A program made the position numbers and the translations under genes. The notes below the pieces were generated by a model. The model was not told the DNA's origin. It saw nothing but the letters and a program-made list of their open reading frames with translations, and made no database searches. From NCBI GenBank assembly GCA_004764695.1, contig SMSO01000037.1, forward strand, positions 4,028,337 to 4,092,336: a stretch of 64,000 nt of DNA, written 5' to 3'. Every line of letters starts with the position of its first letter. Positions within the stretch are counted from its first letter, which is position 1. Origin of the DNA: Schizochytrium sp. TIO01 (taxonomy: Eukaryota; Sar; Bigyra; Thraustochytrida; Thraustochytriidae). Positions 45,175-55,923 of the stretch are shown piece after piece.

Positions 45175-47541
45175 ATGGCACAGAGGTTTGGTCTTGCAGA
45201 GGCCGTGAGACGTCGGGAGCTCGACGAGCAAGATTTTACTCATTCCGATGACGATGAAGAAGACTGGCTTGGAGGAGGATCTTCTCCGCATAAACAACAT
45301 AGCGCACCGTCGGTTCCTGTGAACAAGACATTTGCGCAGATCAAGCGTGAGGAGCAGGAAGCCCAAGCTCGGCAACGTGCAGAAGCCCAAGCTGCGGAGG
45401 ACCGTCTTAAAGCTGAAAAAGAGGCCGAGGAAAAGGCCAATCTTGAAAAAATCCGTCAAGATCAAGAGCGTGCTGATGAGGAGCGCATCCAGCGTGAGAA
45501 ATATGAAGCAGAGGCCAAAGCGAAGGCTGCAGAAGCCGTCGAAGCTGCTCGCAAAACTGCCGAGGCCGAGCGTGCTCTGGCAGAAGCCTCAAAGAAGGCT
45601 GATAACCTTGTGAAGGAAATTGTGACCACTAGCTCCAGCGAGCCACCCTCTCCTTCATCTCCTGCAGCGATTTTGGCCTCGGGATCTCCACTATCTGCAG
45701 CAAGACTCAAGGAGGACCAAATTAAAGCTCAGAGGCAAAAGGAGCTCGAGGCTCTCAGAGCACACCAGGCTGAGACAACCCATGTGGGCCAGGAGGTCAT
45801 CAAGTCTGCAGCCCAGATCGAGGAGGAAGCTCGTCGCAAGGAGCTTGAGGCCATGACTGCTGCCCGTCGCAGCCGAGGCAACGCCTATGCAGACATGATC
45901 AAGAAACGTGAAGAAGAAAAGGCTGCAGAACTTGAAAGAATGCGTCAGTCTAAGGTAGACGAGGTCACTCGGCTTCAGCGTATGAAAGATGAGCAAGAAG
46001 AGCGTAACCGTCAAGAAATCAAAGCTCACCAGGACCAGGAGAGGCGCGACCGTGAGAAGCAGGAACAAGAGGAGCGCGAAAGAGCAGAACGTGAAAACCA
46101 AGAACGCGAGGCACGTCAACAAGAAGCAAAAGCTGCTCGTGAACGCCAAGAACAAGAAGCTCGTGAGCGTAGAGAGCAAGAAGCTCGTGAAGACAATGCT
46201 CGCAAAGAACAGGAAGAAGCTCGACTTCGCGAAGAAGCCAAAGCTCGCCAGGAGCAGGAAGCTCAGGAGAAGGCTGCAAAAGAAACTCGAGAGAAAGAAG
46301 AACGAGAAGCCCGGGAGCATGCTGAGAAAGAAGCTCGGGAGCGCGCTGAGAAAGAAGCCCGGGATGCTGAAGAAGCTGCATCTGCCGCAGCACGTGCACA
46401 GGAGGAGCAGGAGCAGGAGGAGCGCGCTGCGAGCGTAACAGCAGTTCCGCCACCCCCATCTGCGGAAGGGGATGTATCCGGAAAGAAGAAGAAACAGCGG
46501 TTTCGTGCCATGTACTCGTTTGATGCTGAAGAGGAAGGAGATTTGGCAATGTCAGAAGGAGATTTTATCGAGCAGATCGAAGACCTTGATGGCCAGTGGT
46601 GGCGTGGACGAAACTTGACCAGCAATATTGAAGGTATCTTTCCAGCAAATTATGTAGAAGTGGATGGCGATCTAGATGTGTACGAGGATGCTGCTGAAGT
46701 AGACGATAGCGCGGGTGCAGCTGAAGAAGCATCCGCTACGCAGCTCAAGGCCGAGGAAGAGGAGGCCGCCCGCCGCAAGGCTGAGGAAGAGGAGGCCGCC
46801 CGCCGCAAGGCCGAGGAAGAGGAGGCTGCTCGCCGCAAGGCCGAGGAAGAGGAGGCTACCCGCCGCAAGGCCGAGGAAGAGGAGGCTACCCGCCGCAAGG
46901 CCGAGGAAGAGGAGGCTGCTCGCCGCAAGGCCGAGGAAGAGGAGGCTGCTCGCCGCAAGGCTGAGGAAGAGGAGGCCGCCCGCCGCAAGGCCGAGGAAGA
47001 GGAGGCCGCCCGCCGCAAGGCTGAAGAAGAGGAGGCTGCCCGCCGTAGGGCCGAGGAAGAAGAAGCTGCCGCAGCCGCCGCAGCAGCCGCAGCTGAAGCT
47101 ACTCCGCCTCCAGCTCCTCCATCACAAACAACAGGCACTAGTTCTGGCAACGGAAAGGTTATGGTAGCTGCCTATGACTTCGCCAAGGAAGAGGAAGATG
47201 ATCTCGAGACCACTGCTGGACACCACATTGAAATCTTAGAAGAGATTGACGAAGAGTGGTACCGTGCTCGTGACCTTGACACTGGAGCCGAAGGTTTGAT
47301 TCCTCGTAACTATTTGATTGAAGAAGACGAGGCTGGAGCTGAAGCTGTTGCTGGGACCTCGGGTATGGAGGAGGCAATCGCCGAGTTTGATTTCGATGGC
47401 GAGAACGAAGAGGACCTTGACTTCAAGGTCGATGATGTAATTGAGGTTCTCGAACGTATTGATGAAAACTGGTGGCGTGGACGCAACCAAAAGAATGGAG
47501 CAGAGGGAATCTTCCCTGCAACTTATGTGAAGCTTCGTTAA
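45175..47541 (+). CDS. Triple-SH3 protein with charged coiled coil and acidic-Trp motif
   Basis: 788 aa. The start was set at GTCACCATGG (45175) because the codon that opens the frame upstream is TTG. Residues 24-33 (SDDDEEDWLG) are an acidic stretch with a conserved-type Trp, like the Arp2/3-binding motif of WASP, cortactin and Abp1 proteins (family knowledge). About 60-430 is a long Glu/Arg/Lys/Ala-rich helix or coiled coil, with a Ser/Pro break near 155-185. SH3-1 lies at about 440-500 (FRAMYSFDAEEEGDL, WWRGRN, GIFPANYVE). Ten or so exact or near-exact 10-residue AEEEEAARRK repeats follow at about 526-632, then poly-Ala. SH3-2 is at 660-720 (VAAYDF, EWYRAR, GLIPRNYL) and SH3-3 at 732-788 (IAEFDF, NWWRGRN, GIFPATYV). 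It is probably a cytoplasmic actin/endocytosis adaptor; that role is inferred. Confidence 0.88.
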   Translation: MAQRFGLAEAVRRRELDEQDFTHSDDDEEDWLGGGSSPHKQHSAPSVPVNKTFAQIKREEQEAQARQRAEAQAAEDRLKAEKEAEEKANLEKIRQDQERADEERIQREKYEAEAKAKAAEAVEAARKTAEAERALAEASKKADNLVKEIVTTSSSEPPSPSSPAAILASGSPLSAARLKEDQIKAQRQKELEALRAHQAETTHVGQEVIKSAAQIEEEARRKELEAMTAARRSRGNAYADMIKKREEEKAAELERMRQSKVDEVTRLQRMKDEQEERNRQEIKAHQDQERRDREKQEQEERERAERENQEREARQQEAKAARERQEQEARERREQEAREDNARKEQEEARLREEAKARQEQEAQEKAAKETREKEEREAREHAEKEARERAEKEARDAEEAASAAARAQEEQEQEERAASVTAVPPPPSAEGDVSGKKKKQRFRAMYSFDAEEEGDLAMSEGDFIEQIEDLDGQWWRGRNLTSNIEGIFPANYVEVDGDLDVYEDAAEVDDSAGAAEEASATQLKAEEEEAARRKAEEEEAARRKAEEEEAARRKAEEEEATRRKAEEEEATRRKAEEEEAARRKAEEEEAARRKAEEEEAARRKAEEEEAARRKAEEEEAARRRAEEEEAAAAAAAAAAEATPPPAPPSQTTGTSSGNGKVMVAAYDFAKEEEDDLETTAGHHIEILEEIDEEWYRARDLDTGAEGLIPRNYLIEEDEAGAEAVAGTSGMEEAIAEFDFDGENEEDLDFKVDDVIEVLERIDENWWRGRNQKNGAEGIFPATYVKLR
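46741..47070 (+). repeat. 30-bp coding minisatellite in the SH3 gene
   Basis: Ten 30-bp units plus a partial, each encoding AEEEEAARRK with Ala/Thr variation in units four and five and synonymous changes between units. The exact 60-bp line periodicity from 46741 to 47040 makes the unit boundaries plain. Confidence 0.95.
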
Positions 47542-48154
47542 GCTGGTCCACCACGCTGTAGCATTTGAGAATGTTGATATCTTTCTCGTTCTGTTTGACA
47601 TACGATATATAATTCACTCAGGAGGTTTTTAGCCTGTGTTATTAGCCTCGAAAGCTCATTATGATAGAAACTTTAAAAATTAGAATATGCCACCAAGAAT
47701 TCCACTCCCCCCTCACTCTTTTATAGCTTTCATAGATGCAGTAAGCTTGAAGGTCATGCAACAAATTGTGCTTCTTCCGCACTTCGTCATCTTATGTGAC
47801 CTAAGCCTGGAAATAAAAATTGATGGGGCATCTATGTGTTTACGTTAACATTTATCAGATACAAATGCAAGATCCTGAATTGTAGAGTCAAATCGTGATT
47901 TTTTTTTGGATGTATTATAATTCAAACCATGAAGATAATATTATTTGGTCTGCTTTATACTATAAAATGAAAGCTTCTTCCTTAGTTAGGAAGTCTTTTC
48001 AATGCTTTGGTAATGTATATGATACGTGGGGAGTGTCGTCGTGTATACTACAGGAGCGAGCACGCACATTTCATGAATGCGGGAGCAAAAACGCTTCTTG
48101 AGGAATTGGCGTACATTAGTAGATGGAGTGATGGTGTTTCTTGAGGGTCGCTGC
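47542..48154. other. Convergent intergenic spacer
   Basis: AT-rich 3' flank of the SH3 gene. AATAAA at about 47811 is a candidate polyadenylation signal. No gene seen. Confidence 0.6.
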
Positions 48155-48388
48155 TTACTCATCTTCGGGGTCGTAGTTGAAAGGGGCAATTGTAGGTCCC
48201 TTCTTGTTGATCTCCACCTTGCTGGAGTCCGGGACTAGGCCGAGGGACTTCTTGAGGGGCTTGGGAGACTCCTCAAAGGAAAAGGGAGCAATCTTCTCCA
48301 TCTCAGAGCGCTCCTGGGCACGGAGCTCGGCCTTGCTCTGCCCGCGCTTAAGGCAAACGTGCTTGTCGAGGGACTGTCTGGAGGACAT
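48155..48388 (-). CDS. Small conserved-looking charged protein, 77 aa, unknown
   Basis: A complete ATG-to-stop frame with codon use matching the large genes (GAG/AAG/CTC preference), unlike the surrounding spacer. The product is hydrophilic, rich in Lys, Glu, Ser and Pro, with no signal peptide or membrane segment. Two related segments, KIAPFSFEE and TIAPFNYDPE, recur 33 residues apart, and the C-terminus is acidic. No family was recognised. It may be a small nuclear or cytoplasmic binding protein, or the last exon of a longer gene, although an ATG in reasonable context supports a short gene. Confidence 0.6.
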   Translation of the reverse strand: MSSRQSLDKHVCLKRGQSKAELRAQERSEMEKIAPFSFEESPKPLKKSLGLVPDSSKVEINKKGPTIAPFNYDPEDE

Positions 48389-50765
48389 TTTGCTAGTTTA
48401 AAAGGTAAAAGATGAAACGAAAACGTCGAGGACTTCCTGAGTGTTTTCTGTATAATTCAATTCAAGCATGATGATCAGTCATCCAATCGCGTCAGTCTAT
48501 TATTCCTTCTTGAATTATCGTCAGTTTCAGAGACAGGTAAATCGGTAAGGCAGAACACAACAAACTGGTCAAAAGGAAAAGAACATAGTTCTTTCAACTT
48601 CCCCAGTTCATTATACTGCCTTGCACAGCCTTCAGGGCTTCCGCGCTATCCCAATGCCTCATCACTCAACACATTGCAAATGCATCCTATACAGTACCAT
48701 GACAAAGAGTATGGCCTGTGTAGTGCTTTTTGTGTTGTTGACTGACTTTATTTATTGAAGTAGGCACGCGCACTGCTCGGTCTTTACTTTTAGAGGCATC
48801 GCGCATCGCCTCGATACACCAGGGGGTCGAGCTCTAGGTTGTCGGTAGAGTCCTAAAGCTTGTGGCAAGGGCTTCGCGCTGACTTTATGCAAGCCGTTAT
48901 AGTATTATCATCTTCTTTGACGTACCGTAGAGCCTCGCAAGTTGCGGGTATTGGGGTTTGGAGTTCTTGGTTTGGTTGCTTTGGATTCGCCGCACATCGA
49001 GGTGTCGTGTCCACTGTCTCCAATCTCCACTGGCATATTTTCCTCCTCTCGGGTACACTAATTTTCTTATAATTACTTTATACCCCCTCACAAAAACACC
49101 CAATTTAAATACTTTTGTTTATACTCCCTACCAAACCTCCACTGGAGTTTTTTTGTGAGTACTTGCATTACATATTTCTTATAATTATTATTTTGTGAGG
49201 AGGAGGACTCATGCCAGTGGCGGTGAGACTCTTCCGCCGGCTTTCCTTTTTTGGCCTTCTCCTTCATTTTCACTGTGTGCTCCGTGTGACTTTTTAAAGT
49301 ACTTTCATTGAGAGTTAAAAGCAAAAGGTTCCCTCCTTCCTTGGACAACGTCAACTATTTTGAGTCACTGTAGGAATCGTAGGCAAACATTGCCACGGCG
49401 CCCGTTCTAAGCAATAATGGTCATCACTTGTCATCGCGCCATCACTGTCGCCGCTTTCCAGCCCGTTCCTACACAATGTTGTGCCATTGTAAAACAAATG
49501 AAAGAAACCGAGAGAATAATTTGCAAGTCTGATTTGGAGCGGCTCGCAGAGGAAGGGAGAAAGGCCACGATGACTTACGAAGCAACGAGCAGCTCAAAGG
49601 GAACGAAGTGGAAGTCGCAGAAGTAGTAGTTAGTTCTATGCTTCGGAAAACTAGGTAGAAGAAAGGATAATTGTTTCTTTTCCCAAAGTTTGCTATCGAA
49701 AGATACTACGAATTGTGCGAGTTCCTGCCAGTAGTGTCTCGGCAGTTTGAAGAAAACTGCCGCTGAGGCTGGAGCTCCCAGGACCAGCGTTGCTAGGGTC
49801 ACCCACTCTGTACAAGTGTCGAGAGGCTAGCTGGATAGTAACAGCGCTCTGGTTTCAATCATTAAATTCGTAGCAGCTTCGATCCCAAAGAGCAATGGCT
49901 TGCAGTCTAACTTGAATTATTTTATTTATTTTTAAAAGAAGGACTATAAGAAGAGGAAAAGAGCGAGAAAGAAAGAGAAAAAAACTGAATACAAAAAAAA
50001 GAGTAAAAAAACACCTTCCGAGTCAAGCTCTTTGTTTCTGTGGACCCACCTCGTTCGCAGGGCGTGCGCCCTCCACCAGCCCGTGCAAGCCCGGACATCG
50101 AAAGACGTGGGGCCATGGGAACCCTAGCGTGCTGCCATCGCTAGCTATACAACACCTAGGGGAGTCGTTCGGTCGCCAAGTCTCACTCGTGAACACGGCT
50201 GCGGCAAGGAGAGACGGCGCGTGTGCACGTGCTCATCACTAAATTAAAATAAGTTGAGAAAAATAGCACGGCAGAAACTGAGCATATCTACCTTGTTATT
50301 GTAGTAGTAATAGGTAAAACCTAAACAAGTACCACCGGCTTGAAGAAAGTAGGTACCTAGTACTACCTAGGTACTGAATGATCGATAAACTTTGTGGCCT
50401 GGGAGCAGGTTCTCAGAGTTAGCTTCGGGTTGAGGTAGGCCCACGTTTAATCCGAAACTCATGTTGCATAACTTGAAGGCCCAGGCCTAGAGGCAGAATG
50501 TTTGTCACGCCTGTTTCGGGTTGCTGTTCGGACTGCGGCGAGCAGGAAGCGGCCAGTAGTAGTCAGCTATCACAACTAGTGGCTGCGGCTTCCCTTTTGC
50601 ACGCGTTCTTTTCATTCTTTGGCCTTTCTCTTGTAAGTTCCTCTAGCTTGTTGTTTCGCTCTACCATCGAACCTCGAACTGCGCGACTTTAGTTTTGGGA
50701 AATCTTCGTGACCATTGACGAAGGATTCTAGATTGGTCAGATACATAGGCACTACTCATCCCAAT

Positions 50766-50880
50766 GTACCTTCTGCTCCTCGTGGCGTGGCGCTGCACGT
50801 TCAGGTTTCTGAGAATAATACAGGAGGAAGGTACCTTCTACTCCTCGTGGCGTGGCGCTGCACATTCAGGTTTCTGATAA
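50766..50880. repeat. Tandem duplication, unit about 50 bp
   Basis: Two copies (50766-50816 and 50831-50880) sharing CTCCTCGTGGCGTGGCGCTG and TTCAGGTTTCTGA with three or so differences, separated by 14 bp. Confidence 0.9.
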
Positions 50881-51663
50881 TATCAATTGCCTGGACCACC
50901 AGTGACTGACCGAGAAGACTTACCTTTACAACAATGCCCACCATCATCGTGCTATGTCGAAGCTGCTAGGACTATTAAGAGAGCGGGGATGAAAGAGCTC
51001 AAATGGGCGACTTCAACGAAGTTGAAACTGAAAGTACTAGCTAGAAAAAGGAGGTTGGGCAGTTTGCGATATCTTACATCCATTCATGCGTAGCAGTCAG
51101 TCGAATCGTCCTCTCGAACGGTCCACAAGATATGTGGCTGCGGCGCGGCGGATCCGACTGTGGCAGGGTGCAGCAGGCTCGATCGCGCCAAGAGGGCTTC
51201 GTGGCCAGTGATCGTGGCCGACGAGGGAGCGTCTGCGCAGCGGCAGCTGCTCCGCTTTGGCCCTCAATTCCCAGATTTAATCTCCATCTAAACTTCTCCA
51301 GCCCGGATCTCGAGCCCGCCAAGGCCACCGCCACCGACCGCCAACGCCTTGCACCGACTCGACCAGCAGGCAGAGGACAACAGAGCCGCCCTGGCGAGCC
51401 TGCTGAGACGAAGGAAGACCTCGAAGCGATTACTTGTCTAACGGGGCTTCGAAAGTGGAGAAGCTCGAACTCCAATGTTCAAATCTTCGGCGAAGTCCAA
51501 AGTTCGAAGTTCAATTTTGATCCAAAGTTTGAAGCCCAAAACTTCACAACTTGACTTTCGGCGTCTGCGCCCTTTCCAACCACAGACGTAGCTTCTGGAC
51601 GCCTACAGACTGCCCGCCTTGGAGAGCCTCGCTCATTGCCACCTACCCGTCTTGCGAAGACGT

Positions 51664-51712
51664 ATGTATGGATGGATGGATGGATGGATGAATGAATGAA
51701 TGAATGAATGAA
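51664..51712. repeat. (ATGG)n/(ATGA)n microsatellite
   Basis: ATGG copies change to ATGA copies part way along. Confidence 0.9.
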
Positions 51713-52084
51713 TAGAACGAATCGACCATCTGACCATCAATACTTAAGAACTTGGATGATCTTTATGATCTTTAAGCTCATTGCTGAAATTTGCTGTTCT
51801 CAAATTTTCATGTTCTTTTATCCCCCTCTCCTTTGGTATGGGTATATATTTATTTTCAAAGTTTAGTTGACATTACTTCTCCTTTCGCCCTTTTGGGAAG
51901 CTTTGCAAAAGTCCACAGAACTGGAGAGGAGAACTGGAGAGGAAGGAAGGGAGAAGGACCAAACTTTAGCAGCACCAAAGTGGGTGAAAAAGCTCTTTCA
52001 GAGCTCCCCTCATCGTCTAGAAATAGTAGTTGTCGAAGGTCGTTGTAGATAAATATGCCAAAGTTCTCCATTCCTTCCTTTCTT

Positions 52085-52147
52085 TGCCGCTTCCTTTTCC
52101 TTTCCTTTCCTTTCCTTTCTTTTCCTTCCTTTTCTTTTCTTTTCTTT
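52085..52147. repeat. (TTTCC)/(TTTTC) pyrimidine array
   Basis: A degenerate array of pentanucleotide units, all pyrimidine on the plus strand. Confidence 0.8.
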
Positions 52148-55100
52148 TATCTGTGTCTCTTCCCTCAGAGTTAGAAATACCGTCACTGAGATATTGAGGG
52201 GGGGAATTTACATGTTATTATGGATTAAGCATTGTGAGGGGAAACGTAGCAGGGGGGTGCATCCGGCACGTGGCTACGGCACGCGCCTCTGCAAGGCGAC
52301 GGACGTGTGGGCACGTCAGCAAATCATAAGTGATGAAGATTATCCTGCTACGTTGTTGACCTGAAGAATGAGTCCTGAAGGTTAGGTTGTAAGGTTCGTT
52401 TGTAAAGATCGACACAAGGCGCGTGACCAGGGCATAGATACCTGGACTACTCATGATTCGTAATAGAGCCGCTAAAGCTTAAGCTCTGGGACAACACCTG
52501 TCTCTTAGCAGCATCTCGGCTTTAGCTCAGACCTGCTCGCCTAGATATCAAAATGCCTGTAGTTCTTTGCGCTCGACTCTTTTGCGGCTGGCGAGAGATT
52601 TATTGCTAGCTTTCTTCCAGTACCTAGTCGAATCAGGAAAAGAGCAGAACTAGATACCCCGATGTTTTTAAAGTTCTCTCAATCACCTTTAGATTACTCC
52701 AATCACAAGATCCTTTTTTCGCATCTCCAATGTAATAGACTTTCGAACACCAATCGAAGTTGGAGTTGTCCGTGTTGCTTTTGGCTACATTGCTAGTAGC
52801 AAGCTACGGATTATAAAGATATTGTGCAATTGACGTTCAACAACCCGTGGTCTAGTCCATTTTCTTGGGACCATGGCGACCCCTGCCACGCGGCGACAAA
52901 CGCAGCAATTTCTTTGAGTAGCCATAAAATGTCTAACCGTCTCATGAGAGTCTCTCTCCATCGCGATCGGCCTTCGTGGACACGACCAGAGTTAGTAATT
53001 CCAATCCTGAGGCCCGTGCTTGCTTCTTCCAAGTTTTGCAAATCGAGGTGTAAGGCGCCTGAGATCATCTTCTCCAGTATAATTATCCTACGCTACAGAG
53101 AGTCGTTTCTCTTCACGAAGTTACACGAATATGACCCGAGAGTCGATTATTCTTTTCTGCTTGCCAAATTTAATTTTTTAAAAGGTGTTCTTCTATAAAT
53201 TAAATTAAAAACCTCTGCCTATACATATTAATACTAGTAGAAGTAATTTACATCTGCTTCTAACTAGCCACCACAGTCTTCTGGTACTACATCTACTATC
53301 TAGGTGAGTGTGCCACTATTCAACTCTATGCTCTCTGCGGTCACCAAGTCGATGCTCGATAACTTCAAGAGCACTGAGTATTCGTTGGTGGACAAAGGTT
53401 TGTGCCCAGCCGCTGGGTGTCGAAGCACATTTTCTTCACCCATGGCGTTCGTAGCAAGCAACCATTTAGCTGGGTGCTCGGCGCTGAGCTGGGCTGCTAG
53501 GGTCCTAGGCAGCCGCTCAAGTGGCTGCTTCCGAGCCCACTTTCGCCTCACTAGGTATGGTAGTATACACTCAAATTACTCGTAGTAGCCGCCTATTACC
53601 TGCCTACCTGTGTTTAGTAGTGCAGTATTACAATACAATTTGGGATCACAGATTGTGACAGTGGGTAGCGAGGAGGAGGTCAAGGCTACGACTATCGAGC
53701 CTGGCCACGCTGCCTTGAAGAAAGAGAATCGTAAGATCTTCCTACCACCACCCAAACAGGAAATGTCTTCTTCTTTGTCATCATCATGACGATGAAGTTG
53801 ACAGTACAGAAGCTAAGGGCGGAAAAGGAGGTACAACAGAGGTGACAGTTGATGCAATGTTATGAGGCAAGTTGGCAAGTCATCCAAGATTGAAAGTTTA
53901 TTGATTTTGTTAGTGGCGGAATTAAATGTCATGATCTTTACAACTTATGACAGAGGAAAGGATACCCAAGAACGGCAGTGGTGTACTCGAAATTGGCGGC
54001 GCTTTTCGCCATAATGACGACACCCTCCCCTCATTATAGCGCAGACTTTGAGAATGTTGACATGCTATTAATAGGTAGGTACCTACCTACATACCCAGTG
54101 CCAAGGTAGTATCTTGTATCAAACAAGCAACAAAGGAAAGCTAAAACGATCGCGTGCCACTACGATACGACGATTCCTTGCCAAGTTCCTATCTAGCAAA
54201 ACTAATGAAGATCGATTGTCAACTGTAGCAAGACTACAAATGTATCTAGAATCTGAGCATAACGATTGTCTTGTCCTCAAGAAAGGAGGTGATTTCTTGA
54301 CCTGAAAGGGCAAACTAAGATCTCTTCCCTCTCAGTTTTTAGTCCTAGTCGGTCAAAAGTAAAGGCAAACTCAGAATTCGCTATAGGATGCACTAAAACG
54401 CCTTGTGTTCAAGTTAAACAGTTTATTTACGGGGTTAAGCTACTCTAGTCTAAAGTAATGAAATATGGGAAAACGTGTTGTAATACAATCAAAACTTAAA
54501 CAGCCTAAATAGGTACCAGTTCTTTAGCAAGGCTAGAAACACCTTCAAGACAAATTCTAGCAGGCCACCTACTGATTAAAGGGAGAACCAGAGTCGCGAC
54601 TTGCTCTACATATTTGCTAGTTTCGCTGCAAGAACGTTCCCACGCGAAAAAAAAAGAAAAGAACTCGACTAAATAATTAGAAGGTTTTATACAGATAATC
54701 TGACCAAGGAAGTGGCTCTAATCAGTGAAAGGACCTTTTCCAAGCGCGTTGTTAAGGTTTAGCTTAAAACTTTAGTGCTGTCTATGTAAGGCTGTCTCTC
54801 AATGTTAAGAATACCACACCAATACCACACCCAAAAACGATGAGACTCTGCAAGATGCGCTTGCCATAAGAGTACAGTGTAGCCTTATCCAGTTCAGTAT
54901 TCAACTCTTCCTGCGAACTAACCTATTTATGTAAGCATTTCTGGTGTGACTTTGTTATATTTGTGTCAATAGGTAGGCACGCATCGTTCGTTATTCAAGA
55001 AAATTGATGCAGGCTCAAACTCCTTGCATCAGCTGGACTGGTCAGTGATGCATAAATGCTGACCAGCAGTTCTAGTTCTAGAATTTCTAAATTTTCACAA

Positions 55101-55923
55101 AATTATTCTACAAAATGAGAAGATCCTTTGACATCAAGACGGACAGCGATTCTGTGGAGCACATTTCTATGGCTCCATAAATATGCAGACCTGAAGCTGC
55201 TGACGTGATAATTTTTTGGGAGATTATCAGTTTCTTGATCGCACATTGGCAATTGCGAATGCTGTGAATGCAAATGGATGAATTCAATGCTCAAATTCAC
55301 TCAACTTGAGGCAAGCGCTATCATTTATACAGGATCCTTGGTTCCTGTTGTTGACAGTGGCCAATTTTGTAAATTCACCCCCAAGATTTATCGACGACAG
55401 CTAAAACTATGTCTTCAGTTTACATCTGGGCTAGACGAACTCAAGCCCCTTGTTGAAAAAGAGTATTCTAAAGTAGTGGACCTTGCTTTCTGTTTTCCCT
55501 GCCAAACCCCAAAGGTGCTCAGCATGTCGTCTTTTTCTAGACTCTAGTTATTTAGAATCTCCAAGGTTTCCTCTTAATCTTAGTCATAGCATGATTTCCC
55601 ACCTATCAATTTTAAAATCAAACAATGAAATTGACCAATCCAGGCATCTAAGATGATTTTATTTGAACATGTACATATTCTTTAAAGCCTTAATCTAGTT
55701 TTTTTTGAAGCGGTGTTTAACTCTAAAAGTTTCAATCCGCTTCAACTTAACCACTTTCATACGATTGAGATACCCTGGTCATTTAAATTTTTAATTAACA
55801 TACTATGATATTTATTGGATCAAAATTGCAACCAATCTTCAACATCAACAACAGCGATCCATCAGGAAAGTACCAATCTGTTGAGCGCTGCAGCGTCACA
55901 CGGCGTAACAGCTCCGAGGTGCC

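Larger units (their letters stand above)
48389..55923. other. 7.5-kb gene-poor region
   Basis: Open frames are at most about 140 codons, with no domain on either strand. The region holds the tandem duplication at 50766-50880, microsatellites at 51664 and 52085, and several TAGGTACCTA palindromes (50346-50376, 54073-54100). A minus-strand stretch at about 52830-53060 has a Cys-x2-Cys followed by a basic segment and may be a transposon scrap, unproven. Confidence 0.6.

Noticed and set aside
46650-47150. 166-codon antisense frame, SSSSALRRA repeats
   Set aside because: Shadow of the AEEEEAARRK minisatellite in the SH3 gene.
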